A DNA stretch of 64,000 nt from Erythroxylum novogranatense (taxonomy: Eukaryota; Streptophyta; Magnoliopsida; Malpighiales; Erythroxylaceae): NCBI GenBank assembly GCA_029891385.1, contig CM057228.1, forward strand, positions 69,641,523-69,705,522. The letters run 5' to 3'. A model generated the notes under the pieces. The model did not search any database. It was given only the letters and a program-made list of their open reading frames with translations, and had not been told where the DNA came from. Of this stretch, positions 23,337-34,040 are shown one piece after another; position 1 is the first letter of the stretch; each line of letters opens with the position of its first letter. The position numbers and the translations under genes are program-made.

Positions 23337-25136
23337 ATCGAATTCTGCAAAACTCCAAAGCCTCTCATCTTCAATCCAACTTCAAACCACTTGTAACTAT
23401 CACATTTCAAAACTCATAACTTCTTATTCCTAGCTCCAATATGGGCATATTATACCTCAATGGAAAGATAACAAGATGAAATACAACTCTCATGAAGGAT
23501 GTAAATGTTAATTTCATCATTAATCAAGATAAAAAGCCACTCAAAGGACTCTGCTCATTAAAGACCAATGTAACAGTAATATAGCTAAATGAACAGTGAC
23601 TGAATGTGTTCTTCACCTCATAACTTTTCAACCCTAAATCCAAATAAGACAAATGATACACCCTTAGAAAGTTCTGAACTTCTACTACAATCTTCACGAA
23701 GACTTCCCGATCTAAATCAAGCCCTAAGAGGATCTAAAACTGAAGCGAAGTTTCTGTCAAAATTTTAGGAAAATTTGATAGCACTTCCCTTGAAATTATA
23801 ACTAACCAACTTCAGTCCTAGCTCCACCACTTGCATAAAACTCAATATTCAACCTCATTCAACATAATTCAATCCCAAAAGTATCTCCAAATGCAATTCA
23901 AGGCAACAACCGCACTCCTAGCATTCTAATGATATCCAAACTATACAATGATGCAATTGTTTTAAAACATACATGGATTCCACGAAATACATTAGAACTT
24001 AACATTCTTGCATTCATATGAAAATATGAGTTATTACAAGGCTTTAGAGGGCATTTTAAGCCACTACATCAAATCCAAAATACAAACTTGCAAAAGCATC
24101 ATTTGCCCAAAAATGCATCTAAAGCATTGATTTACAAAAATTAACTTGAAATACACAAATTTATCCATTTCTGGAGTAATGCCTTTAAGCTCGATGGTCG
24201 ATCTCGTGATCCTCACCTGGAGATGGGACTGAATTGGAGGGGGTGAGCTTACGCTCGTGGGTAACATGTTTATATTTATGCAAATAAGCTGAATTCTTTT
24301 CATTATCCATACTACTAGCAAAACTCTCATCAAACAATCATACAACTTTGCATTTTATAAATTCATCAAGCTAAAAGCATAACTTTCATGATTCATGCAT
24401 CTATCATTCTTGCAAATACATGCTAACACATAAACACATAGCTAATGGTTCGGTAAGATAAGCCCACAATAATCGATTTAACTACACAAGTGTAGCCCGT
24501 ATCGAGGAGTCCAAAACTAACATCCTATGCCACAATCAAAAAGTGAAAGCTATATATCGATCAACGTGCACGTGACTTTGTTAGGTGGACTTAACTAACC
24601 CACAAAACATGAACTCATGCATCAAAATCTGGACTTTTCTTGTCCAATTGGCTGATTTCTGAAAATGGATTTTTCATGCATCCAAATAGCTGATTCTTGA
24701 AAAATGTATTTCATGCTTAACTCACATTTCCTGATTTCACTAATATTCATGCTCATTCAATTCATGAACTTGTCAAGCAATATCAAGCAATGTCATATAC
24801 TGTTCAAACTCTCACATAATGGCAATCATAAATCAATTTATACACAATCAAAGCTCAATCAATGCTCATTGATTGAGCCCAAGTTTAATATATAATTGGC
24901 TACACTTTCATGGTTGTTAATGCACTTTTTGACTCTTAATTCATGATTTTTGTGTTTAAATTAGTCTCTTATGGTGAGCTTATGTTTTATGCAATTTGCT
25001 AGTAAAATTGTACAAATTGACATTAATTGCATTATAATTTTTGTAAGAACAATTGATACTGCAAATTGTTATTTTATATTGCAGGAGAAAAGGAGTCAAA
25101 AAGGATCTGAAGAGTCGGCATGAAGTCCTTAAGGCA

Positions 25137-25331
25137 CGTCGCGGCGAAATGTAATTCCCACATCGCGGTGCATCAATACAGATCGTACGTCGCGACGTCA
25201 ACAATTCAAGACGTCGCAATGAAAGCAAACCAGATCGTGACGTCATGACGTCCTGACATCTCGTTGCGGCGAAGCAAGACAGAGCACACGTCATGATTTA
25301 ATTTGATTTATTTATTTTATTCGTCGCGACG
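25137..25331. repeat. Palindrome island in solo LTR E1 (CGTCGCGACG type)
   Basis: CGTCGCGACG is perfect at 25188-25197 and 25322-25331. Variants are CGTCGCGGCG (25137-25146), CGTTGCGGCG (25262-25271) and looser forms such as CATCGCGGTG (25161). This is the same word as in LTR A, a different LTR family. Confidence 0.85.
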
Positions 25332-26089
25332 TACAGACGGATACCCGGACTCTAAATAAGAGATTTCTCTCACTGTACCGACCCGGCCTGCGACCCATCC
25401 TTTAAATCCTGCCGAATTAGGTTATCATGAGCATCGGGCTGGGCAATTGAGAGAGGGGAGAAAAGAGGAGATCGACGAGCAAGAGAGAAGAAGAGGAAGC
25501 AACATTGTCCACCACCCAGGGTTCCCTTCGGGGTTCCCTGGGGAAAACTTTTGCATTAGTTTTCATCTTTTATTTTTACCATCGCCGTCCACCATGGATG
25601 ACTTGGAGTCGTTGCGAGTTGTGAGGCTTCGGGTTACTATGCGTGGCTTGGCATTTCTTTCCTGTTGAAGATGCAGGGATGGCTGGAGTTCACCGAAGGG
25701 GAGTAGCTTAATCTATAGTTTAGCTATGATTTATAAATGCCTAGGTTTAGGGGTTTGTAATTTGTAGTGAAGCTACTTGATTATAGCTAAATGTTTGACA
25801 TATAATGTGTTGTTTGGATTGGTAGTTTACATTGTCACATTTAACTACATTGTTATGAACAGTCGAGTTGGGGTTTATTGCTTTGTAGTTAGATTAGCTT
25901 ACTTAGAGTTTAATTAAGCTTTGAACAATGTAATGTGTTGTGGGTTTGTTTATGTAGAATTCTGTGCTTAAATATATGAAGTCTCATATATGTCAACTTG
26001 TGATCTTGTTGATTCTTTTTTATCTGCCTAGTTATGTTTGATATTGAGTTGATGCTAGATTTCATTTGACCCATTGCATTGGCAAATCC

Positions 26090-26740
26090 ACCGCACACAC
26101 TAAGATGCTTTTAACAAGGTTTTAAGCAATGGATTTCATTGATTAAAGCCTTGGACTTAAAGAATCCTTTAAGGTTCTGAAGCTCAAGAGCACTCAATAG
26201 GGTCTTGAGAAATGGAGTCGAGAGTGACAGGAGTCCATCAATTAAGACCCTGGACTTAAAGATAGTTCTTTAAGGTTTACCATTCAAACTGAGTGATTTC
26301 TAATCCCACCTTTACACTAAGATGTTTTTAACAGGGTTTTAAGCGATGGAGTTCATTGATTAAATCCTTGGACTTAAAGAATCCTTTAACGTTCTAGGGC
26401 TCAAGAGCACCTAATAGGGTCTTGAGAAATGGAGTCGAGAGTGACATGAGTCCATCAATCAAGACCCTGGACTTAAAGATAATTCTTTAAGGTTTATCAT
26501 TTCAAACTTAGTGATTTTCAATCCACCGTACACACTAAGATGCGCTTAACGGGATCTTGAGCAATGGAGTTCATTGATCAAGATCCTGGACTTAAAGAAT
26601 CCTTTAAGATTCTGAGGCTCAAGAACACTTAATGGGGTCTTGAGAAATGGAGTCAAGAGTGACAGGAGTCCATTAATTAAGACCCTGGACTTAAAGTGAG
26701 TTCTCTAAGGTTTACCATTCATACTTAGTTTTGAACTGTG
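26090..26740 (+). repeat. Higher-order tandem repeat in solo LTR E1 (three ~217-bp dimers)
   Basis: The anchor GGACTTAAA occurs at 26153, 26252, 26370, 26469, 26588 and 26687: alternating steps of 99 and 118-119 bases. Two diverged monomers thus form a ~217-bp dimer repeated three times. E2 has only one recognisable monomer (about 58890-58985), so the array expanded in E1. Confidence 0.9.
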
Positions 26741-27681
26741 ATAGCCAAAGCTCATTTTCAAGAGTATTTTTATCACTTGTTTTAGTATTTTCTTTTTCTA
26801 TTTTCAAAAATCCAAAAATACTTTTTACATGCTTTTTAGTGTAGTTAATGTTTTCAAACAAAACCCCCTTTTTCCTTACTGATTTCACTTGCTTTTTATG
26901 ACATATAGGCTAGCTTAGGTCCATTTCATTAGGTTCCGATTAAGTGAGACGACCCGAGGTTGCATCCTATACTGCAATCTTGGAATTTATTATTTTTGAC
27001 TAGTTTCCAAGGATCGATTGTGAGGTCGAATCGACAGAGCCGCGATCACTCATCCCAAGGTAGTTGGAAAACATTAATTTCATTAGTTGAGATAGTATTT
27101 AAAACTTACTAAAATAAAGATAAAAATGAAACCCACCTTATATCTTGCTTAATCCTTGCTTAGGAGTGCTCTTCTCCTTGCTCTTCTCCTCTCTCTTGCT
27201 CTACTTCAAGAGAAACAAAAACCTATTGCAACATAACTTCAATTGAAAATCTACCTAACCTTTTACATGAAATTAACTAGAGGATCACTAAACCCACTTC
27301 ATTTCTAAGCTTTCTACACTATAACCCAACTAAAAGCTAACACTTGAAATCATGACTTACCTTGGTTCTTGAATCAACCAAGGAGTTTCTTGGTTCAAGA
27401 TGTAGCTTAGCTCTTCCTCTACACTTTTCCTTCTTGGACTTTCTTCAAACACCTACTCAAACTCTTGGAAAGTTAAGACCTAACCAAGCTTCTCTTTTTC
27501 TTCTTCTCCCTTCTCCTTCCACGAACTTCTCCCTCTCTCCCTCTAATTTTCGTATTCTTCTCTTCTTCTCCTACTAACTCACTTAACTCCTTCTCTTTTT
27601 ATACCACTACTAACTTACTTAAGCCCATAGGCCTAAAGCCCAACTCACTTCTTCTTCCTTCCTTCTTATATTCTCTTTAAA

Positions 27682-29490
27682 CTACTCAATCCCACTTATC
27701 TTTTAAGCCCATCTTATTCTCCTTTCCTTCCCTACCTCATTAAGGCCCAACTAACACATTTAATCTCATTAACTCACCACCTAACTCTTTAATGCTATCA
27801 CATACTAATTAATGTCAACTCAATTAATGCTAACATAACTTACTCAATTAATCTAATCATGCTTAATTTAAAAAAAAAATTGGGGCTAACATTTAACTAC
27901 CAATTGAGAACATAAAACACAGCCTTACCTACTTAAGCTTCCACTTTCTTCAATTCTTTAACAAGACACCAACTTCTCTCCTTCCAACACATATACGATT
28001 ATCATCATCACAAAGCTTAGGGTTGGATTTATGTGTGAATAAAAGAAGAGTAAGCAAGTAACAAAGAAGAGCTTTCTTGTAAGGTGAAGAACCAACGAAG
28101 GAGAAACAAGAGAGAATAAGAGAGAGCTACGAATTATGAAGGACGAACTTCATCTAAGTCACTTTTAATTCTTTCAAAGGAGGAGCATCGTACAACTCAC
28201 AAGACATGCTTTTTTTTTATTAACCTAAGCAACTAAGGTGGCATGTTAGGCAAGTGACAAGTGTCACTTGCCACATGTCACCTTCTAAACCCTCACTTAT
28301 TTCCTTTCCAATAAAAATTCAATTTCTACTTCAATTTGTCCCAAAATTCCAATGGCTCCAAATAAAAAATTCCTAAATTCATGTATCTAATTTTCACTGC
28401 CATTGGACAGTCATTTCAAGATCTGCAGAACCACTCAAAACCACTTGACAATTTTTTTGATCCAGAATTTTTTCCCAAAATTTTTCATAAAATTTCTAAA
28501 ATTCACTAAAAATTCAAAACTCACAAAGACCCACTCCAATTCAATTTTCAAACACAAAAATCATATTTTTCACAATAAGCTACTCAAGGCCACTTATCTT
28601 TTAAGCCCATCTTATTCTCCTTTCCTTCCCTACCTCATTAAGGCCCAACTAACACATTTAATCTCATTAACTCACCACCTAACTCTTTAATGCTATCACA
28701 TACTAATTAATGTCAACTCAATTAATGCTAACATAACTTACTCAATTAATCTAATCATGCTTAATTTAAAAAAAAAATTTGGGGCTAACATTTAACTACC
28801 AATTGAGAACATAAAACACAGCCTTACCTACTTAAGCTTCCACTTTCTTCAATTCTTTAACAAGACACCAACTTCTCTCCTTCCAACACATATACGATTA
28901 TCATCATCACAAAGCTTAGGGTTGGATTTATGTGTGAATAAAAGAAGAGTAAGCAAGTAACAAAGAAGAGCTTTCTTGTAAGGTGAAGAACCAACGAAGG
29001 AGAAACAAGAGAGAATAAGAGAGAATAAGAGAGAGCTACGAATTATGAAGGACGAACTTCATCTAAGTCACTTTTAATTCTTTCAAAGGAGGAGCATCGT
29101 ACAACTCACAAGACATGCTTTTTTTTTATTAACCTAAGCAACTAAGGTGGCATGTTAGGCAAGTGACAAGTGTCACTTGCCACATGTCACCTTCTAAACC
29201 CTCACTTATTTCCTTTCCAATAAAAATTCAATTTCTACTCCAATTTGTCCCAAAATTCCAATGGCTCCAAATAAAAAATTCCTAAATTCATGTATTTAAT
29301 TTTCACTGCCATTGGACAGTCATTTCCAGTACCGGTAACCACTCAGTCAGCCACTTGACAATTTTTTCGATCCAGAAAATTTTCCCAAAATTTTCCATAA
29401 AATTTCTAAAATTCACTAAAAATTCAAAACTCACAAAGACCCACTCCAATTCAATTTTCAAACACAAAAATCATATTTTTCACAATAAGC
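27682..29490. repeat. Tandem duplication of ~0.9 kb across the D/C junction
   Basis: Unit 1 (27682-28580) contains the last ~210 bases of the D 5' LTR, its TSD, and LTR C up to a CACAATAAGC string. Unit 2 (28580-29490) repeats all of it. The duplication postdates insertion of D because both units hold the same D/C junction. The copies are nearly identical except for an extra GAGAATAAGA in unit 2 and a patch near 28415-28440 against 29325-29350. Unit 1 begins CTACTCAA, which may mark the breakpoint. Confidence 0.9.
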
Positions 29491-29665
29491 ACATTAGAGA
29501 CACATATGTCAGGAAATGTCATGAATGCATGTACAATCATTACATATGCAAAATTTACTATTCACGTGTATATATGAATGCATGAACATAGCAAAACAAT
29601 GTTAAACACTCATAACCCATTCCAAATTACTAATTTACCCTTTCCATCGGTGATGGGATGTTACA
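27892..29665 (-). mobile_element. LTR C, third segment (5' part of the LTR, partly duplicated)
   Basis: Resumes LTR C after element D and ends GGGATGTTACA at 29665, the LTR start in its own orientation. It includes donor-like AG|GTAAG (27924-27930 and its copy near 28825) and the 24-bp inverted repeat twice (28249-28272, 29158-29181). One full ~0.9-kb copy is surplus from the tandem duplication. Confidence 0.85.
28249..28272. promoter_or_regulatory. 24-bp inverted repeat, LTR C (copy also at 29158-29181)
   Basis: 11-nt arms GGCAAGTGACA and complement around AG. Same site as 5895-5918 in LTR B, with the centre changed while both arms are kept. This pattern is expected of a bound or base-paired palindrome. 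Confidence 0.75.
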
Positions 29666-30355
29666 ATATAAGGGGTCATATGTCGTTCGCCCCTACATTG
29701 AAATGAAGAGGGTATGAAAAAAAAATGGTTGAAGGACATAATTGATTTGAGACAATATTGATGAGTGAAATGAATCTGTAATAAGGGTTAAGCGATTCAA
29801 GATAAGAACGATTGAGTTAAGTGGATCAACATTGAGGTTATGGAATATCGTGGGTTAAATATAAGCGTTAAGTGTATTAACACTAATGAGAAGTGAAAAA
29901 GATGACTTGTCTTTAAGAGTACCACCTTGGCCAAGGTGCACTTAGATGGAGATAAAGGTGTAAATAGGGGGAAACTAAGTTTGACATAAAGTGGTCCATA
30001 TGAAATTATGGCGATAATAGGACTATGGATTGTGAGTTGTTTTATGGTTATCGGATTCACACAGTATTATATAGATATGGTTAGTATTATTATGATCCGA
30101 TATATGTGTTATTGACACTGGAAGTGAAAATTTGAGTAATCTGAAACTCATCAAGGAAATAATTGAGAAAGTGTGATATCTACACAAGGGATTGAGAGGC
30201 CTATTGAATCTATCAACTGTGGTCTTTTGAAAGAAAGTATTCGAGTGGTGAAGTGAGATAGGAAATGGAGAATTATATGAGATAATAGTACCCCTGCCTT
30301 GTTCCTTAATCAGAACTTAAGTTCGAGGACGAAATTTCTTTAAGGAGGGGAGAGT
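29666..30355 (+). pseudogene. 3' internal remnant of a chromovirus with polypurine tract
   Basis: About 0.7 kb between LTRs C and B2. Its last 55 bases match the end of Tekay-type pol: TTCGAGGACGAAATTTCTT, then the polypurine tract TAAGGAGGGGAGAG (30341-30354) directly before LTR B2. The rest has no open frame, and I recognise no domain in it. Together with 9697-9709 it was one sequence before LTR C inserted. Confidence 0.75.
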
Positions 30356-32982
30356 TGTAACATCCCATCACTGATGGGAAGGGTATAATAGTAATTTTGA
30401 GTGGTCAATGGGCGTTTAGAAATGCCTTTACATGTTCATGCATAATCTAGCATCCGCATACATGTGAATAGTTAATTTTGCAAATAAAAAATGAATGTAC
30501 ATGCATGCATGACATTTCTCGGTATAAGTGTTAAGAAATATGATTGTGAATAAATGTGATTTGTGTGTATGAAAAATTGAGTTGGAGAGGGGCATTGTGG
30601 TTTTTGAATTTTTGGAGAATTTTAGAAATTTTTTTTGGAAATTTCGGGGAAATTTTTGGACTAGGAAAAATGTCAAGTGGCAAAATAATGGTTTACCAGT
30701 AGGAGAAATTACTGTCCAATGGCACTGGAAATTTAGATAAATGATTTTAAGGATATATTAATTTGAGCCATTAAAAATTTGGAGATAAATTGGTGTAGAA
30801 ATTGAAATTTGTTGGAAAGAGCTTAAGAAGGTGACATGTGGCAAGTGACATGTTGGTATTTTTTTAAAATAAAACCACCTTCTTTTGGCCTTTCTTGATG
30901 TTTCTTCTTTGAAAAGAGGTTTGGTGATTTATGTGAGAAATCCTCCACCAACTTTCGTAGCTCTCCTCTTCCTTGTTTCTTTTGATTTTTTTCTCATCTT
31001 TTCTACCTTCTTCCACCTTGTTTTCTCTTCTTGTGTTCACTAAAAGTCCTAACCTATACCTCACCCCCTTAGGACGATGATAATCGTGTGTGGTGGAGGG
31101 AGCTAAAGATTTTGTGGTTTTGGAAGATTTGGAAGCTTAATAGGTAAGAAACATGTTTTATCTCATGGTTTTGCAGTTAATTAAATTATTTGTGATGTTT
31201 GTAAACTTAATTGTAAGAGAATTGTGTTGGTGTATATGGGTATGTAACTTGCTTGTTTGATTGATGATTGATGAGGTAGATTTTGAGGAATGTAAATTGG
31301 AGATGTTTTAGGTGTTTTGGAAGTGAAATCATGTTTAGAAAAATGTAGGAAAATGATGGATGATGGAGTGTATGTTGCTGCCATTTTTTGAATAAATGTT
31401 CAAGTGGACGTCTTGCTTTGATTGTGGTTGATATATTGAATAAATTGAGTGCTTATTGGTGTAGAATTGGATGGAAGTGATAGAAGTTGAGTTAGATTGA
31501 AAAGCTAGAAATTGGATTTGTGTATGTTTTAGTGATTTGGCCATAACTTTTTCTATATTAGTGCAATTGGGATGATTTTTGGTTTAAATTAAACTAGAGC
31601 TATTTGGCTAAGTGATGTCCAATTTTGGCTTGAAGAGTTCTAAATTTTGACTTGAATGTAGTAATGTGTGTAGGGATGAATAGTGCAATTTTAGTGACAC
31701 TAACATTGAATTTGTGATCTGAAACTTTGTGAATTTTTCTAGGTTGATTGAGGCAGATTTTGCTAGATTGTCTTCATAAAATTTGTAGCTTTTCCTGATA
31801 GCTTTCTATCGCCATAAAATGTGCCATTTTTCGACATTGGAGTTGATAGTTATGAGTGATTGAAATTTGGATATGGTTTAGGGCGCAATTATGGGGGCAG
31901 AAACTTTGGTTGAACTTTTGACCCAATTAGAGGTTGAAATTGCTTTTAAGTACTTCATGAAAGTTGTAGAATATGTTTTGATCTTTTCATTGATATGAAG
32001 CATGGAATTTTTGGACAATGGGATTGGAAGTTATGATTTTTAGAAGATTATGTTACTATTTAGGATAACACTTATTTGGACAGAAACTTTGATTGCGATT
32101 TTGACCATCTTAGAGGTAGAATTTGCTTCTAAGTTCTGCATGAGAATTGTAGAATGTGTTCTGACCTTTCCATTGATATAAAGTATGGAATTTTTGGACA
32201 ATGGGATAGGAAGTTATGATGTTTAGAAAGTGGGATACTGTTTAGGATGACACTTATTTGGGCAGTAAATTTGATTGAGATTTTGACTCCTTTAGAGATG
32301 GAATTGGTTTTCGAGTCCTTATGAACATTGTAGAGCTTTCTGTTATCTTTCCATTGATACCTAATTTGTCAAATTTGGACTCTTGAGTGAAAAGTTATGC
32401 ATTTTGGAATTTCAAATAATGAAGAGGGGAAAACAAAAAGAAAAAAAAATAGGCAAGGAAGCTGCCGCGAGACACTCGCGAGTGGGAGTGGCCATTTTCC
32501 CCAATCTGACCCTTTTGCCATTCTTTTACGTATAACTTTTTCATCCGACCTTCGATTGACCTGATTTTTAAAGCGTCGGATTCGTAAGGCATTTATTTAC
32601 CTCTCCATGAGAATTTGTGAATTTTTGAGATTAAAATAAAAATGATAGATTAAATCAAAGGGAGAGGACCGAGTGATTATTTTTCTGGACAATGTTTTGG
32701 CAATATCCAGGCCTATAGAGATCCGAATTGAGTAATTTTGGTGTCTATGAATTCTTAACACATAGAGGAACTTTTTTATTAAAGAGAGATTACCTAGGTT
32801 ATCTGATGTTGACGGTCTTATTGATCCAGAACAGTAGACCCGAAATATGTGTTTCAGAAAAATTGAAATATGTCTATGAGCAATAAATTGCAAGTTAAAT
32901 GATTTTATGTGGCTTAAACCTATGAATAAATGAGTTTTGATACAGGAATGGGGTTCGAGTCCTACAGGAGTGGGGTGCTACA
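30356..32982 (+). mobile_element. LTR B2 (3' LTR, chromovirus, plus strand)
   Basis: Starts TGTAACATCCC directly after a polypurine tract and ends GGGGTGCTACA at 32982. It is related to LTRs B and C but clearly diverged, and it lacks roughly 1.3 kb before the 3' end that B has, including the hairpin/acceptor module. It has AG|GTAAGAA (donor-like, 31142-31148) and the palindrome CACTCGCGAGTG (32473-32484). It is inserted in copia LTR fragment F', which continues at 32983. Confidence 0.85.
32473..32484. repeat. 12-nt palindrome CACTCGCGAGTG, LTR B2
   Basis: The only strong palindrome in a short GC-rich island (32461-32500). It shares the CTCGCGAG core with LTRs B and C, but the flanking bases changed symmetrically (CC..GG in C, CA..TG here). 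Confidence 0.75.
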
Positions 32983-33297
32983 AAGAACAAATGGTAAATC
33001 TAATTGGTTGAGGATACAACAACATGGAGAAAGTAGATTGCTAAAGGAAAAGATTCAAAGGCAAAGGATTTGGATACAAGAAGAAGGAGAGGATAGCGCA
33101 ACGAGGATTTAAAGCTGTAGCAAAGGAGTCGGTAATACTCCTGATCTTTTTTATGTTTTATTATCCTTATACCATATCATGTATGGATTAACATGATGAT
33201 TTGGATTTTTTGCTTCCACTGCAAGTAATGATTTCTTAAAAGTTTTGAAATCTACCTTTTCTCCAAATATAGCATGCTTTGTTTTTCCGATCCAACA
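32983..33297 (-). mobile_element. Copia-type LTR fragment F'
   Basis: About 315 bases that are an inverted copy of the start of solo LTR F (54378-54692); it ends GATCCAACA at 33297 (TGTTGGATCGG in its own orientation). It is cut on the left by LTR B2. Short ORFs here are LTR sequence, not genes. Confidence 0.85.
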
Positions 33298-33375
33298 ATT
33301 TATTCACAATTTATATTTCTCTTACATTTTATTTTTTCTTGTGATATTGGAACTCTGAAGTATTTAAAATATAAT

Positions 33376-33420
33376 TGTTGAGTGCTAAGTTTTAATATAG
33401 TTAAAACACTAAATACTATA
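33376..33420 (-). mobile_element. Truncated LTR end of Athila-like element L
   Basis: About 45 bases starting TGTTGAGTGCTAAG align with the start of the full LTR at 34041 (TATTAAGTGCTAAG). The fragment abuts gag directly, so most of the internal region and LTR were deleted. The 78 bases before it (33298-33375) are unassigned. Confidence 0.65.
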
Positions 33421-33830
33421 ATTTTTAGTTAGGGGGAAGTATTTGTCTAAAAATGCTCGCGCCAATTGCTCCCATGTAACATTTGCTAGACTTAAAGAGT
33501 GATACAAAGCTTTGGCTTTATCACTTAATGTAAAGGCGAAAAGCCTCATTCTAATAGTGTCTTCCAACATTTGATGATATCGAAAGGAATCATATATCTT
33601 AAAGAAATTCACAATATGTGAGTTGAAATCCTCTTTCGTCAATCCATAAAATTGTACATTTATTTGAAGCATGTTGAATAGGACCAGTTTAATCTCCAAA
33701 GAAGCGGATTGGACTAATGGTTAGGTTACTCCTTTATTGGTACCGTTGATCTCGTGAAGTCCATAAGGGTTCTCGACTTGTGTCCTTGGTTTGCTCCCTA
33801 ATTGAACTCTTGATGAAACTCTTCCACCAT
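33409..33830 (-). pseudogene. Element L: Athila/Tat-like gag fragment
   Basis: The minus frame (open 33409-33699) shows the gag block of Athila-type gypsy elements: QFYGLTKEDFNSHIVNFFKI, then DTIRMRLFAFTLSDKAKALY and TWEQLARAFLDKYFP. Upstream, the same frame continues through a TAA near 33725 to an ENPYGLHEIN stretch. The protein stops right after KYFPL, where the family continues for hundreds of residues, so the rest is deleted. Confidence 0.8.
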
Positions 33831-34017
33831 TAGTTCCTCAATTAGTTTATCTTAACATTTGACCTTTCAGATGGCTCGTTCTAAATATGTGATGTCAAGT
33901 GCTGAGGTTTTCATGATTTAACTTGTACTTCAAGCAACTCTTATGTTCGTGTAACTATATGGACATAAGAGTAGAGCACATGCTTTAGTCTATAAGAACT
34001 AAACTAATCCTACGCCT

Positions 34018-34035
34018 CCCTGGCAACAACACAAA
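34018..34035 (-). other. Degenerate primer binding site of element L (tRNA-Asp type)
   Basis: The minus strand reads TTGTGTTGTTGCCAGGGA, matching 13 of 18 positions of the Athila-type site TGGCGCCGTTGCCGGGGA. Four of the five mismatches are C-to-T or G-to-A. It lies 5 bases from the LTR. Confidence 0.65.
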
Positions 34036-34040
34036 AAAAT

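Larger units (their letters stand above)
24870..27048 (+). mobile_element. Solo LTR E1 in the D 5' LTR
   Basis: Starts TGATTGAGCCC and ends GCCGCGATCA, flanked by the 5-bp duplication CTCAT (24865-24869 and 27049-27053). Removing it restores the D LTR exactly as in D1. It has a CGTCGCGACG island (25137-25331), an AAATAAGAG TATA-like string near 25355, and a higher-order tandem repeat (26090-26740). It has no internal region. A relative in the opposite orientation, E2, lies at 58514-59991. I cannot place the family with certainty (possibly Tat/Athila-like gypsy). Confidence 0.9.
14347..27891 (-). mobile_element. Chromovirus element D, complete with both LTRs (Tekay/Del type)
   Basis: Minus-strand element: 3' LTR 14347-17586, internal region 17587-22471, 5' LTR 22472-27891. 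TSD TTTAA occurs at 14342-14346 and 27892-27896. The domain order is gag-PR-RT-RNase H-IN-chromodomain, with frameshifts and stops throughout. Solo LTR E1 interrupts the 5' LTR. The two LTRs are clearly alike but differ at scattered sites and in their palindrome arrays, so the insertion is not recent. Confidence 0.93.
22472..27891 (-). mobile_element. Element D 5' LTR (contains solo LTR E1)
   Basis: Same LTR as 14347-17586, interrupted by E1 (24870-27048). It starts TGTTAGCCCC at 27891 and ends at 22472 beside the primer site. It carries a TATA box (27595-27603), the CACGTGCACGTTGA block (24561-24574), a GAGC-TTAC-GCTC hairpin (24245-24256), an acceptor-like CAG (24217-24219) and a palindrome array (23178-23336). 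Its last ~210 bases are repeated at 28580-28789 by a later tandem duplication. Confidence 0.92.

Noticed and set aside
5769..32982. LTRs B and B2 as the 5' and 3' LTRs of one element
   Set aside because: They are much more diverged than the D or G pairs, B is not followed by a primer site, and only ~0.7 kb of internal sequence lies between. A heavily deleted old element cannot be fully excluded.
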